From positions 6,974,079 to 7,038,078 of the forward strand of contig NC_135568.1 of the NCBI RefSeq assembly GCF_964340395.1: a stretch of 64,000 nucleotides of DNA, given 5' to 3'. The stretch is from Glandiceps talaboti. Taxonomy: Eukaryota; Hemichordata; Enteropneusta; Spengelidae. The first letter of the stretch is position 1; the number at the start of each line of letters is the position of its first letter. Positions 50,071-62,745 of the stretch are shown in pieces. The position numbers and the translations under genes were made by a program. Under the pieces are notes generated by a model, which did no database searches, had not been told where the DNA came from, and was given only the letters and a program-made list of their open reading frames with translations.

Positions 50071-50645
50071 TTTTTTAATAACGTAAGTAAACAAAAGAGC
50101 AACCAATGACAATTAAAATACAGAATTATAGACTGCATAAGACCATGATCAAAAAGCTCCTAAAATTGTCTATTTCCCAGAATGCTTCGCTCCAATGTAC
50201 AGCAGGCCTCCTGAAGCCAGATTTGTAAAATGTGTAAACTCTGTTTTAGAGAGTTCGCGTATAGCAGGGTAGGGTAGGGTAGGCGAATATGACTTATCGG
50301 TCCCCTAAGGATGACGCAATGCAACTAAGATAAAATCAGCCTTGCTTTTATTCCACATTTAGTTTATGTCATACATTCTACATTTATTGTAAGAACCCAA
50401 AATGGTATAATTGATTCACTAGTGTCTATTTGAGTGACGTGTATATAGTATTTAGAAAATTATCATGCCTTGAAATCATTAAAAGACAATTTAGGAGTTA
50501 TAGAGACTGGATAGATATTAATTGTGTCATTTTGTTGGCTTATAACTTTACACGATATATTGGATGGGAAGTAATTTTATTATCTGTGTGTGAACCGTCA
50601 AAGTTCGTCGATGGCTTACAAATGAATGAAAGGGGAGGGGGAGAG
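50071..50645. other. non-coding; short G-quadruplex motif at 50267-50283
   Basis: GGGTAGGGTAGGGTAGG satisfies a loose quadruplex pattern and looks telomere-like, but is too short to be a telomeric remnant. Nothing else stands out. Confidence 0.45.
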
Positions 50646-50651
50646 ACAGAT

Positions 50652-50750
50652 ACATGCATACATACATACATACATACATACATACATACATACATACATA
50701 CATACATACATACATACATACATACATGCATGCATACATACATACATACA

Positions 50751-50784
<34 letters not shown>

Positions 50785-51120
50785 CATACATACATACATA
50801 CATACATACACTGTACATAGATATATACATACATACATAAATACATACATACATACATACATACATACACACATATACATACATACATACATACACACAC
50901 ATACATACATACATACACATACATACATACATACAGACAGACAGACAGACATACATACATACATACATACATACATACACACACACACATACATACATAC
51001 ATACATACATACATACATACATACATACATACATACATACATACATACATACATACATACATACATACATACATACATACATACATACATACATACATAC
51101 ATACATACATACATACATAC
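50652..51120. repeat. (ACAT)n microsatellite, ~470 bp
   Basis: The longest tetranucleotide array in the window, with interruptions (ATGCATGC about 50727, CTGTACATAG about 50811, several ACAC, and CAGACAGA about 50935-50950). It is the reverse complement of the ATGT array at 46546. A purine-rich GAGAGA/GGAC tail runs to about 51260. Confidence 0.97.
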
Positions 51121-51545
51121 AGCTAACAGACGGACGGATGGACGGACAGAGAGGGAGAGAGTAGAGACAGACAGAGGATGAGAAGAGATATAGGAAGTGT
51201 GTTTGTGAGAGAGGGGAGAGGAGGGGCCCAGAGAAACACATAAAGGAAGGGGGCATAGGGAGGGAGTGATGTATAGGCAGTCAAATATAAGCAGAGGGAG
51301 ATGACGTGGTATGATGGCATTGATAATTTAATTGTCTGCGTCTGTTCTTAGGGAATATTAGATGTATAAGTTATGCAGTTCATTGACTATTTCAATTTCT
51401 GTGCAGTCATAAACTATAATTTGTTTTTAATGCAATGAAGAATTGAATTTTTAACAGTGGGATGATTTTAAAACACTGAGGGTGATTTCGTTGAAGAGTG
51501 CACAGGGAGTGTCTATTTCTAAGCTTAACTCGTTTATAATACATA
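51121..51545. other. purine-rich low complexity then non-coding
   Basis: GGACGGAC- and GAGAGGG-rich sequence to about 51300, then ordinary AT-rich DNA. Confidence 0.5.
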
Positions 51546-51546
51546 A

Positions 51547-51623
51547 CACACATACATACACACACACACACACATACATACACATACACATACATACATA
51601 CATACATACATACATACACACAC

Positions 51624-51656
<33 letters not shown>

Positions 51657-51710
51657 TACATACATACATACATACATACATACATACATACACACACACA
51701 CATACATACA

Positions 51711-51756
<46 letters not shown>
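51547..51756. repeat. (ACAT)n/(AC)n compound microsatellite
   Basis: Alternating ACAT and AC blocks ending in TATATATA. The regular alternation suggests a higher-order expansion. Confidence 0.95.
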
Positions 51757-52930
51757 CATATAAAGTCTAAGCTTCTATTTGACCTGAAACGTATGTGTTA
51801 GCAAACATAGCATAATATTTGCATAACATTAGCATAATACTTTGAATAATATTAGCATAATAATGTTGCTTTGACTTCCGTATATTCTACAGAACTTGTT
51901 TCCTGACTTCTAATCGAATGTTTAAGTATTCAACATAACTCTTTCATTTAGTTTTCAATGTTGATCATAAAACTGTTTCCTGTAAAAGCTGGTAAAAAAA
52001 AGAAATATGTTAAGTGAATGAATTTTTAAAACATTTTTGACATTTAGAGAAATTTTTTTACATGTAAGAGATTGTGTATGGATGATTTATGCAAGACCCC
52101 AGACATGTATAAGAAAACAGAACACAGTGTTTTTCAGCGTAAAAAAATCCACGTCCATTTTGTACATTTGTACATTTGTACAAATAAACAGGTTTATATT
52201 TGAATCTTCCTTGCTTCATCGGACAGTGATGTTGATTCGTGTTCACAATGAGATAAATAAAAGGCATCATTTCGTATGCTTGTTCGCTGCCAGTGCATGT
52301 GTTTTGTTTGATGTAATTTGTAACAAAAAACGTTATATGAGATGTTGAAAACACCATGCAGTCTAATATTATCTACAGTCACTCTGATTTGGTAGTAACA
52401 CTCCATGGAATTCAAAACAAATTTTGCACAGGCAAAGACAAGATGCTAGATGTGAAGTTAGAGGCTTGCAAACACAATCGCAATTGTTGTTGTTAAGGCT
52501 TGGAGACACTCAGTTGGGCATAATCGTATGACAGCCGCTGATTTTTGTCAGTTTATCTCCATACATTTTGACATTAGTTCACAAACTTAGATTCTAACAT
52601 GATCACAGAATGTCAGAAATTTTTTGGAAAACAACGATTTTGTGGACGTTATTTTGGCGGATAAACTATTGTACTGAAAAATAAAGGTAAGGAGACTATT
52701 TGTCGGGAATTCCCTGTCATATGTGGTCACATCTGGCGCATCAGCTTATCTCTAAAAATATTCAAGATTGTCCTAATGTTATGGATTATAGCAATAGGAT
52801 AATTGGGTGACATGCTCTTGGAGATGACGTTATGCTTTTAGTTAAGCCGTATTTACATAAAAATGGAGACACTTGAACATTTTCATAGCCTGTCTGACTC
52901 TCAAGTTCATTCACCCATATCAAGTTCACT
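51757..52930. other. non-coding; small tandem near 51807 and possible MITE fragment near 52640
   Basis: AATATTAGCATAAT-type words repeat four times at 51807-51867. GTTATTTTGGCGGATAAACTATTGTACTG (split over 52650-52678) resembles the reverse of the MITE interior at 4765-4800, without clear ends. Confidence 0.35.
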
Positions 52931-52934
52931 GAAG

Positions 52935-52951
52935 TAGTAGTAGTAGTAGTA

Positions 52952-53025
<74 letters not shown>

Positions 53026-53075
53026 GGTGGTGGTAGGAGTAGTGGTAGTAGCAGTAGTAATAGTAGCAGCAGCAC

Positions 53076-53115
<40 letters not shown>

Positions 53116-53511
53116 GGTGGTAGGAGTAGTGGTAGTAGCAGCAGCACTAGTAGTAGTAGTAGTAGTAGTAGCAGTATAGTAGTAGTAGTAGTAGTAGTAG
53201 TAATAGTAGTAGTAGTAGTAGTAGTAATAGTGGTGGTGGTGGTAGTAGTAGTAGTGGTAGTAGTAGTAGTAGTTGTTGTAGTAGTAGTAGTAGTGGTAGT
53301 GGTAGTAGTAGTAGTAGTGGTGGTGGTGGTGGTACATGTAGTAGTAGTAGTAGTAGCAGCAGCAGTAGTAGTAGTAGTAGCAGTAGTAGTAGTAGTAGTA
53401 ATAGTGGTGGTAGTAGTAGTAGTGGTAGTAGTAGTAGTAGTAGTTGTTGTTGTAGTAGTAGTAGTGGTAGTAGTAGTAAGAATAGTAGTAATAGTAGTGG
53501 TAGTAGTAGTG

Positions 53512-53544
<33 letters not shown>

Positions 53545-53557
53545 CTGGTAGTAGTAG
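52935..53557. repeat. (GTA)n trinucleotide array with GTG, AGC and TTG variants
   Basis: About 620 bp. Variant units are not random: the block AGTAGTGG(TGG)n TAGGAGTAGTGGTAGTAGCAG...CACTAG occurs at about 53011-53077 and again at 53101-53150. All six frames stay open (poly-Val, poly-Thr, poly-Leu and so on), which is an effect of the repeat, not coding. Confidence 0.97.
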
Positions 53558-53569
53558 AGAGAGAGAGAG

Positions 53570-53650
<81 letters not shown>
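53558..53650. repeat. (GA)n microsatellite
   Basis: About 93 bp of GA with one GC break near 53571, directly abutting the GTA array. A homopurine tract that could form triplex DNA. Confidence 0.97.
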
Positions 53651-53655
<5 letters not shown>

Positions 53656-54890
53656 ACATTAAAAAAAACAAGAACTCAAATCCTGTTATCGATTTAATCC
53701 TATTTTCCGTCAAATAGTCTCATTTACAACACGACAGTTCTAAAATAGTCATTTTCAAAGAATTTTCAAATCATTTTTATTTGATTTTTCAAAATCTCTA
53801 AATTCTAAGCTTTCTTCCCTGTTTTGTTTTCTTCTGGTCAAACTTCAAGATATGCAGAAACAATACCAGATATTTTTTGTTTCACCGAACGATCCGCTGC
53901 CGTAAAATACTCTGTCCCTAATTACGGCAATGCTACTGGACTCGATACTTGCAGTTTCTGACGCAGCCATCTTCAAATTCTTGAAAAATTATCAGCTTTA
54001 TTCAAGTATTAATAATTCTTCACCTTCTCTCGATCGGTCAGCGCCTCAAGAAAAGTACCATGGCAACCAAATGGAAAAAGACTTCAACGTTTCATTCTTG
54101 AAGCAAGCAATCACCTGCTTCTAGGTAAGGTCAAAGGTCACTGTTATTTGCTCCTTATGCTACCACGCATTACTTTGTGCTCCAGGTGCATACGAACAGA
54201 AAACGTAGTGCGGCGTTGTGATGAATGGGAAGCTGTCGATAATGTGATGTCACAGAATGACATTAATTAAGAATAACTGCGAATTTAATGGACTTATGGG
54301 TCACCGGGACGTGTCGTATGTTCTATTCTGTGTTACACGCACGTACTTGTGTTTTCGCGGCTTTTCAAGTAGACGATAGCCTGATATAGGAAAGACAGGT
54401 GGATACTGTTAAGGAATATTTATATCTCGATTTGGTGGATGATTTTATCGAAAGCATGTTAAATTATGTGTGATATTCTAAAGGTGAAGGTCACATTTTT
54501 TTATGAGCATTCAGGTATAACTATTTCGTAACCAAGATATTTTCAATTTTTTTAAAATTATATTTTTATTTGTGCGAGATGTCCATGTTTGCATGACCAT
54601 AATTCGGTTGTTCCTATTTCATATCAAGATATTTTTGATATTTAGTTTCAATGGTTAAGTCCCCCCCCCCCACAAAGATTTGAAGTTACAAAACAGCCAT
54701 CTTATAGTAAATCTGTCGTGCACCCTGCATGATACACCGTACTTGTTACGACTTTGTGGTGCCCGTATGACCGCCAAAGGCATAAAGGCATGTGTCGCGC
54801 AACCCACGACCACGTTTCTTTAATTTGCCCAAATTCCCCGTTTCTGTGTTAGTTTTAGAAAAGCATGGAAAGGCATTTTGTTGATAAGTT
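53651..54890. other. non-coding, nothing recognised
   Basis: A poly-C run at about 54661-54671 only. Confidence 0.4.
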
Positions 54891-55740
54891 GAATTAAGAA
54901 AGCCACATCAGTCTGAAAAAAATAGCTTGGTATTCCCATTCCCTTTAGGGATAAAAAATAATTTCTATCATATCATTACTGCAAATATAATTAATTTGTG
55001 TGATAAACTATATTGCCTAGAAAAAGAAATTATTTTTCGATATTTAAAAGCTTCAAAAAACTTATTAGTTTGAAAATTAGTTTGGTAACCCTCGTGAGGA
55101 TAGCCATTTCAGATGGACATAATTAACTGGACGATAAACCGTAATTATATCTGAACAAAAAAATTCAAAAGATCACTAAAGTTAGATCCCTCCCTCTGGG
55201 GGAACAGCCATCAAATTGTTACTGCGAATATAACCAATGTACGTGACAAACCGCATTACACCATACACAAGCCAAGTTGAACCAAAAATATGGAATATAT
55301 ACTCTGTCGTTCTACGTCACTACAACGCGCGTCTATGTCACAACAACTTGTGTCTACATCACTGGTTCTGCTGTGTTCCAAATATGACTCAAAACGTTCA
55401 AAATTGCCATTACTTCCAATTTCTCTTTGATATTACTGGTGCTGGTATAATTGTGTTATTCTCCAATATTTTTCTTCATTCAGCCGGAAAATACTCTTGA
55501 TCTAAGGGTTATCACTACGAGTCGATAGACGAGTAGTGGTAAAGGCCCCTTAGGTCACGAATATTTTCCTTAGCTAAACGCAGAAAATGTTGGAGAATAA
55601 CATCTATATTAGACCTGAACAAAAGGGTTTCTTCGATATTTTGTAGAAGCTAGTCTGAAATATTAGGATTGGTAGCCCTCCCTCCGGGGGAACAGCCATA
55701 TCTATCTAATTATGACTGCGAATATAATGAGAGTATAATA
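54890..55740. repeat. degenerate local repeat family
   Basis: Four diverged units around a GG(T/A)A(C/G)CCCTCCCTCCGGGGGAACAGCCAT-like block (about 54933, 55085, 55190, 55674), each followed by a TTACTGCGAATATAA-like block and preceded by a TTCGATATTTT...AGTCTGAAA(T/A)-like block. A foldback (55442-55617) lies between the last two. Confidence 0.5.
55442..55617. mobile_element. foldback (imperfect palindrome, ~85-bp arms)
   Basis: The left arm (TTATTCTCCAATATTTTTCTTCATT...GGAAAATA, in pieces) pairs with the right arm (GAAAATGTTGGAGAATAACA). The apex is CTAAGGG-TTATCACTAC and GTAGTGGTAA...CCCTTAG around about 14 unpaired bases near 55530. The reverse complement of the left arm (GAATGAAGAAAAATATTGGA) matches the older repeat at 27103 and 58711, linking this foldback to that family. 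Confidence 0.6.
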
Positions 55741-56260
55741 ATAAAAGTGACTTGACATGTATGAACGTGCACTTCCCATGAACCGTAACACTTGAAGCAG
55801 AACACAGCCACTTCGAATTCAGATCAGTGCATCCTTCCATCTGGAACAAAATGAAATGCCCTAATAACTGCATAATGTAATTTACATCTGTTCATTTCAT
55901 GATACATGCACTTGACCTACACAGTGACAAGCTACAGGGAAATGTATCGAGGCGTAAAATAACTTCGTTCGAAATTGATTTTATTTTCAAAGAAACTATC
56001 GACAGCTTCGCTGTGTGAATTATAATTTATGGGTCACACTTTTACAATTAATTGACGGTCTTTTATTATAAAAATAAGTGAATACGGTGGATAGTTAGCA
56101 AATACATCAATTGTGGCACATATTGGCGCCTTTCCAGACAGGATTCCTTCATGATATTAATCATCATAAACTAACAGACGTGGAGATCATTAAAAGACAA
56201 TTAAAAACGCGTTACCTATGTATTTTGTCAGTTCAGATAAATGCTTGCTCTGTCTTTCTC
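55741..56260. other. non-coding, nothing recognised
   Basis: No structure seen. Confidence 0.4.
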
Positions 56261-56262
56261 TC

Positions 56263-56300
56263 TGTGTGTGTGTGTGTGTCTGTCTGTGTGTCTGTGTGTG

Positions 56301-56331
<31 letters not shown>

Positions 56332-56336
56332 ATGTG

Positions 56337-56367
<31 letters not shown>

Positions 56368-56386
56368 ATGTCTGTCTATCTGTCTG
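56263..56386. repeat. (GTCT)n/(GT)n microsatellite
   Basis: GT and GTCT blocks alternate. Ser-Val-Cys-Leu frames here are not genes. Confidence 0.96.
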
Positions 56387-56603
56387 GTTCGCATTGTTCT
56401 CGTTCTATCTTTTAAAATCAAATATTTGTACTCTAGTGAGACAGATTAGGATTGTGAATTTAGTACTTTAAATTTATTGCTTCAGAGTAATATTTTATGG
56501 CACTTATTTCACCAATCAACAACCAATTTATCAACAAATCAATTTTATTACCTAATATGATCTTTCCGATATTTTAGTCCAAATTAATAGTAACATATGC
56601 AAA

Positions 56604-57439
<836 letters not shown>

Positions 57440-57900
57440 TGAATTTTCGAATATCACCCCCAGAAATGAAAATATTTAAATTTTGGCTGTTACTTTGTTC
57501 AGTAAAACTGAAACCCATACTCAGACACAAAAAAGAAAAATAATCTGGGGTCACTGTAAAATTTGTTTTTTTTAAAAAGAAAAGTTTAAATGATATCAAA
57601 ATTGGACATTTTAGAATCCAATATGGCTGCCGAATCCAATATGGCTGCCGAATCCAATATGGCTGCCGAATCCAATCCAATATGGCTGCCGAATGCTATG
57701 TTAATTTGACCCCGCGGTTTCTTCTATTATGTAAAAAAGACCAGGAACAAGCTTTCACGTCTCAAATTTCAGAGAGATTTCAAGATCTTTGATTCACAAG
57801 GCGCATTCAAAACGCGGGAGCAGAACAATACCCATAAATGGAGATTATATAAATGAATACTAATTAGCCTCAAAGTTTGCACTGGATTGGATAAAACATT
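57440..57900 (+). mobile_element. old interspersed repeat, copy B (left part)
   Basis: Homologous to 26520-26880: AATTTTGGCTGTTACTTTGTT; ATTTTAGAATCCAATATGGC; ACCAGGAACAAGCTTTCACG; GATTCACAAGGCGCA. The 18-bp CCAATATGGCTGCCGAAT unit is expanded here to four full copies (57618, 57636, 57654, 57677) plus a 5-base fragment, against two in copy A. Type unknown; no coding frame. Confidence 0.6.
57618..57694 (+). repeat. 18-bp tandem repeat with YY1-like core
   Basis: CCAATATGGCTGCCGAAT repeated without a mismatch; a CCAAT fragment separates the last unit. AATATGGCTGCC is a near match to YY1, and each unit also begins with CCAAT. Confidence 0.92.
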
Positions 57901-57903
57901 ACT

Positions 57904-58250
57904 TTAAAGTAACACAATCTGTAACTGAAGACCAGTTTTTGGCCTCGGTCGGATTACAAAATAATACGCACTAAAAGTTATTTACGAAAAATCTGAGTCT
58001 GCAAATTAAGACAAGAGGTTAAGTATGCTCAAACTAGCCTTGTATTTGAAATTGGTGGTATTCAAATATTTTAGTACCCAATAAATTACGTCATAATACC
58101 ATTTTTATCTTAGTAAATATACGATTGGTGGTGAGCGTTCTGTCAGTTATTGGACGTGATGCAAAATACTCTGAGTAGTCAACATAACATAATGGTATTT
58201 TCATACCGGCTGTCAGTAATTTTTAAAAGTTACAGATTGTGTCCTTTTAA
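57904..58250. mobile_element. 347-bp TTAA-flanked MITE
   Basis: TTAA at 57904-57907 and 58247-58250. Inside, AGTAACACAATCTGTAACT on the left is matched on the reverse-complemented right end by AAGGACACAATCTGTAACT, so inverted repeats are about 20 bp. No coding capacity. It lies between the two recognisable parts of copy B, so it probably inserted into it. Confidence 0.65.
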
Positions 58251-58689
58251 GGTAGACTGTTCCTTGTGGACGAATTTCACCGAAAGTTAATGTTAATAAA
58301 ATCTCTCCAAACTTTGCAATGTGGAAGTTTGCGTGTGGTACTTTTGGAGTCCACCATCTTGTTTAAATTTCACGGAAATTATCATAGAGTTAATACAGTA
58401 TTAGGCGGCCATATTGGATACTAAAATGGCTCAATTTTCATAACCTCTATTTAAAAAGTTGTGACCCATTATTTTTTTCTTTATTTTAACTGAAAATGGG
58501 TTGGAATTTTCTTCAACAAAGTAACAGCAGAATCTTCTCAACCGAGTAAAAGTTACAAAACCATACTTAACTCTCCTATCCCCTAGCTAGCGTTCTTCTT
58601 GCCCGAGCTTATCCTCAAATAGGCGTATCCGAAAGCTAAAGTTAGAGTCAAGTCAAATCTTGTTATGTTCTTATTGCATAAATGTGATT
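58251..58689. other. non-coding, probably interior of copy B
   Basis: GGCGGCCATATTGG (about 58405) is another reverse-strand YY1-like site. No counterpart in copy A was recognised. Confidence 0.3.
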
Positions 58690-58960
58690 ACTTGAGTGTT
58701 GTGGGATTTCGAATGAAGACAACTATTGGAGAATAATATAATAACCCATCCACAAGCTTAATTTAAGAATATAATGGTGAAAATATTGCGAATTCTTTAC
58801 TTTTTTGACTCATATTTCGCGCACCATAGCACCAGTGACGCAAACGAAGGTCGTCGTGACGTAGAATGGGCAGAAAATAAATCCCTATTTTCTGCTCGAA
58901 CGCTTACATCTTGGCTTTCGAGTGCCGGTGTATGTGATATGGAATGAAATATGACCGTGT
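58690..58960 (+). mobile_element. old interspersed repeat, copy B (right part), carrying the unoccupied TTAA site
   Basis: GAATGAAGACAACTATTGGA at 58711 corresponds to 27103. In both copies TTAA follows exactly 47 bp after the start of this block (58758 and 27150). In copy A the 2.2-kb foldback element begins at that TTAA; here the sequence runs on uninterrupted into GCGAATTCTTTAC and TTTTGACTCATATTTCGCGCA, the counterparts of 29355-29400. Confidence 0.65.
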
Positions 58961-59880
58961 GTTGCTAAAAAAAGTACGGAACTCAACAAAATACCTAGTG
59001 GAACACTTTAGGAAAACATTAATAAGGATGTTGTCCGTTGGCTGACGCTAAAGGTAATATTATGACACATCACTATCTAGTAAAAAAATAAATCAAAACT
59101 AAATTAGAATTTAACAAATGATTAATCATTAATAACAATGAATTAAAAATTAATTGCATGGATTAAAAAATCATTAGATATTAATAGAAGAGTACATCCA
59201 TAGCCAGTAGTTGACACGTTCTCATCAAAGCAGAGCAATCCATTTAATTCAACTAAACGTAATACAATTAAATCGTCATTAACCTCTGATGTAGGTTCCC
59301 ACAATGATTTTATCAGTGATTTTTTTTGTTTTTATATATCTGTGGAAGTTATAATGGAACAGTAATAGTCATATTCCATGGTTGAAGTATATAACATTCT
59401 ATCAGTAAACAGAGTCATGGGATCCTGGCTCCTGTGGTGTTCATACTTTAGTAAGTTACAGTCACTAATTACATTGTATGTCTGTACATGGAACTTGCCT
59501 TACTCCTGCCCACCACAAGCAAGCAAAGACATCGGTGTTTTTTTTCGCGGGTTGTAGAGAGTTCTCTTAGGGTATTCAAATCTGACATTTTAAAAACGCA
59601 ATGCGGTTGCGTAAAGACAACAGAAAAGTTGCTCACATATGGACCGCTCGACTTTCCATTTTGTGCATGACAACTATTATAAACAACATGTCTTTGCGGA
59701 TAAATAGCCCCTGGGTACTCTGTCCAATTGAATTAAAGTTCGATCTAAGCAGCGTAAAGATTAGTACTCCTTGGTTTTAATATATATCTTGGTTGAAGCT
59801 CATCAACGGAGCTTGTCTACGCTCTGACATCTATAACTATGACTAGTAACTTACATTAAACTACACTTTGTTTTCTACGT
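58961..59880. other. non-coding, nothing recognised
   Basis: Only a 14-bp palindrome AATGATTAATCATT (about 59119) was noted. Confidence 0.4.
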
Positions 59881-59905
59881 GGTCAAGGTCAAGGTCAAGG
59901 TCAAC
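59880..59905. repeat. (AGGTCA)n hexamer repeat
   Basis: Four copies of GGTCAA in a row, giving overlapping TCAAGGTCA words, the extended half-site bound by monomeric nuclear receptors such as ERR and FTZ-F1. It may simply be a short simple repeat. Confidence 0.8.
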
Positions 59906-59975
59906 GGGGTATTTGTTAGTGTTGATGATTTATTTGTATGGTATTCGCATAACTTGAAGAAGGAGATGGTAGTGG

Positions 59976-60102
59976 CGCTAGTGGTGGTGGTGATGATTGT
60001 GTTGTTGTTTGTTGTTTGTTGTTGTTGATATTGTTGTTGTTGTTGTTGTGGTGGTGGTGGTGGTGGTGATGATGATGATGGTGGTGGTGGTGGGGATGAT
60101 GA

Positions 60103-60136
<34 letters not shown>

Positions 60137-60174
60137 GATGATGATGATGGTGGTGGTGGTGGTGGTGGTGGTGG

Positions 60175-60220
<46 letters not shown>

Positions 60221-60240
60221 GGTGAGGAGGAGGAGGAGGG
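59976..60240. repeat. (GTG)n/(GAT)n/(GTT)n trinucleotide array
   Basis: Blocks of TTG, GGT and GAT alternate, ending in GAGGAGGAGG. Poly-Ser/Pro and poly-Val/Met frames are not genes. Confidence 0.96.
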
Positions 60241-61000
60241 GTAGGGGAGTTGCAATATATTCGTTAATTAATCACATTTCTCGTGATTTAACAATCCTTG
60301 ATGCGTTTCCATGCCAACGTAGCAGTTAACTCATATATAATCTTATGAATATCATGTCAATACGATGAATACTTATATTGACACTGTCCGAGAGTGTCGT
60401 CGTACAATCATAATCAATTAATAGACTTGCATGGTTACAATTGAAGTGATTCAATAAGAACAGTCACATAGAAAACCTGAAGTACAATATACCCTCTCGC
60501 TGTACTTTCATATTTAGGGTCTGTGGTTGAGAAAGGGATGGCCGAGTTATCTTCAGTTTGGATTCAACTCCTTGTGTCAAACCAACCCAAGAAGTCGTTG
60601 ATAAAATTCCTGACAGAGAAATTATAACATTAATGAGACAGTGATATATCATAACTTCATCCATGACATTGTACCTTTGATCTATTTGTAACTTTTGTGA
60701 GAATTTATGTGATATATTTACAACTGAATGACCATAATTCAAGCCACACTAAAAGTCACATTATTACATTTCTTTCTTTATTACATTCTGATATATGATA
60801 TTTAACATAACACTACTTATATTTTATCTGAGTATAAAACTTTTAGACGCCATCAATTTCTTACTAAATATGTAATGAGAGTCAATGAACGTATTAATTG
60901 TACTCGGTCTAGTAAAAGTATTTTAGGTCATAAGACGGCTGGTTTTAGCCATCAACTTGTACTCGCTCCCGCACTCCTTCTCCCCCTCATGTTCCCCCTT
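60241..61000. other. non-coding, nothing recognised
   Basis: A 92-codon minus-strand frame (60464-60742) has no recognisable domain. Confidence 0.35.
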
Positions 61001-61003
61001 CTT

Positions 61004-61005
<2 letters not shown>

Positions 61006-61036
<31 letters not shown>

Positions 61037-61245
61037 TACCACCACCCCCGCCACCACCACCACCACCACCACCACCACCACCACCACCACCACCGCCGCC
61101 ACCACCACCACCACCACCGCCACCACCACCACCGCCACCGCCACCACCACCACCGCCACCACCACCACCACCACCACCACCACCACCACCGCCACCACCC
61201 CCGCCACCGCCACCACCACCACCACCACCACCATCATCATCATCT
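61006..61245. repeat. (CCG)n/(CCA)n trinucleotide array
   Basis: Starts with about ten CCG then CCA with scattered CCG, ending in (ATC)n. Poly-Arg/His, poly-Ala/Thr and poly-Val frames on both strands are repeat artefacts. Confidence 0.96.
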
Positions 61246-62310
61246 TCAGAAGTTGAGTTGTGTGGTTTACTCGTTTACGTATTGTTCCCATAATTTTAGA
61301 TATGCCAAAAGGGAAAGTGGTGACATGTTTAGTAAAGTGCATTGACCTAGTCACTGACTTCAGGTGACCTAGGTCATGATGTTTACTTTGTACGTAAATC
61401 AATCAGAGGTTAGTTAGCATATTATGACAACCAGATGGTTATGGCTGTTGAATTTACATATACTGCAAAAGACACCTGGTGGCAACTGTTATCATTCAAA
61501 CTGGATGTAGCAACTAATCTTGTGTAGTTGTATTTAAAAAAAAGACAAAATGGCAAGCTGTGGACACTGAATAACTCCGGTCTTTGATGAACCTTGGCTG
61601 TAGTATATGCTGTGAGAATCCTGTATGAATAAATTCTGAACTCTGACTTTGCTTGCAAATTTCGACATCTTACCTGGGTTGTGAATTCGTCCATGTGGTG
61701 AACAGAACATTTGGTACACGTACACAGAGGTTCGTCCCCAAGGTGCATTCTACGAAAGTCCTCTCTTCGACTACGTTGTTAAACATACAGGGTTAGAATT
61801 CAAGTCTGATCGAAACATGAACTTCATCTAAAAGGTAATCACATCTATTGCAACTAAACTCTCTCGTATATTTACAATCGACACATGACAGACCAAATAA
61901 AAAGTATAACCCGAACCTTGCCAGAAGAATTCTAAATGTTTATTTTGAATAAGTTATTGAACCATTCTCTGTATACAGTTGGCAACCTTTTGCAGCGGCC
62001 TCAGAGAAAGCAAGCTGGCAGAAAGAATGTTTTGTTGGTGCGATGTGTGGACATAACCGTAGTAGGAAGTCCTCAGAGGATAGAAGTAGCTAAACCCGGA
62101 GTATTATACCAGACATGTATACATACCAGGTCTGGAGATTCTCATCCTATCAAGGTGATCGTCTTTCAGTCTTGCAAGTGAGATATTTAATCAGGGGTAA
62201 GTACGCCGAATTAACTTTTCAACTGTCCGATAATTTCCTGTCAGATTTATTTTGGCGGTGCGTGCTGACGTCCCCTTCTATTTTTGAAGATTGTAAATGA
62301 ACTGTGCTGT
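61246..62310. other. non-coding, nothing recognised
   Basis: Several frames of 60-108 codons; none has a family signature or splice context. Confidence 0.35.
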
Positions 62311-62745
62311 CAAAAAAGCACATGTAAATCAACAAGAGTTCCCACTTTACCAGTTAGTATTACTTTAGTTTCATCTTTTCTTTCCGACGAAAACGTGCCG
62401 GCAAAGTCCACGAAGTAACTTACTAATTACTATTGTCGCCTACTTGCATTACGGTTAGCCTGCGATTCGACGTTCTTCTTACACGCGAATTCCACCAACG
62501 CAGACTTTCTTATAGTTTTCTTTTTGAATTTTACCATGTAAATTGACAATATTTCTCACTTTACCAGTTAGCATTACTTTTAGTTTCTTCTGTCCGATGC
62601 AAAAATGCCAGGAAAACTAATAATATCGAAGGAACCGACTATTGCACCACACAGTTAGCCTGCGATAATCCATTTAATCTAAAAGACGAGTTCAAATAGA
62701 CGTTGCTATGGTTTCACCAACCTAAAATTTCTTATAATATTATTT
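62310..62745. repeat. two-copy tandem duplication, 214-bp unit
   Basis: ACTTTACCAGTTAG(T/C)ATTACTTT at 62344 and 62558, each followed by a GTCCGA(C/T)G(A/C)AAAA block, a TTAGCCTGCGAT block (about 62456 and 62654) and a TTTCTTATA block. Confidence 0.8.

Noticed and set aside
50267-50283. Telomere-like GGGTA repeats
   Set aside because: Only three and a half units; too short to argue for an interstitial telomere.
50540-51256. Longest frames in the window (up to 238-243 codons) over ACAT and GTA arrays
   Set aside because: They consist of microsatellite translation (Tyr-Val-Cys-Met, His-Thr, poly-Thr/Leu/Val) and appear in several frames on both strands.
61006-61256. Poly-His/Arg and poly-Ala/Thr frames
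   Set aside because: Artefacts of the CCG/CCA array; no flanking coding sequence.
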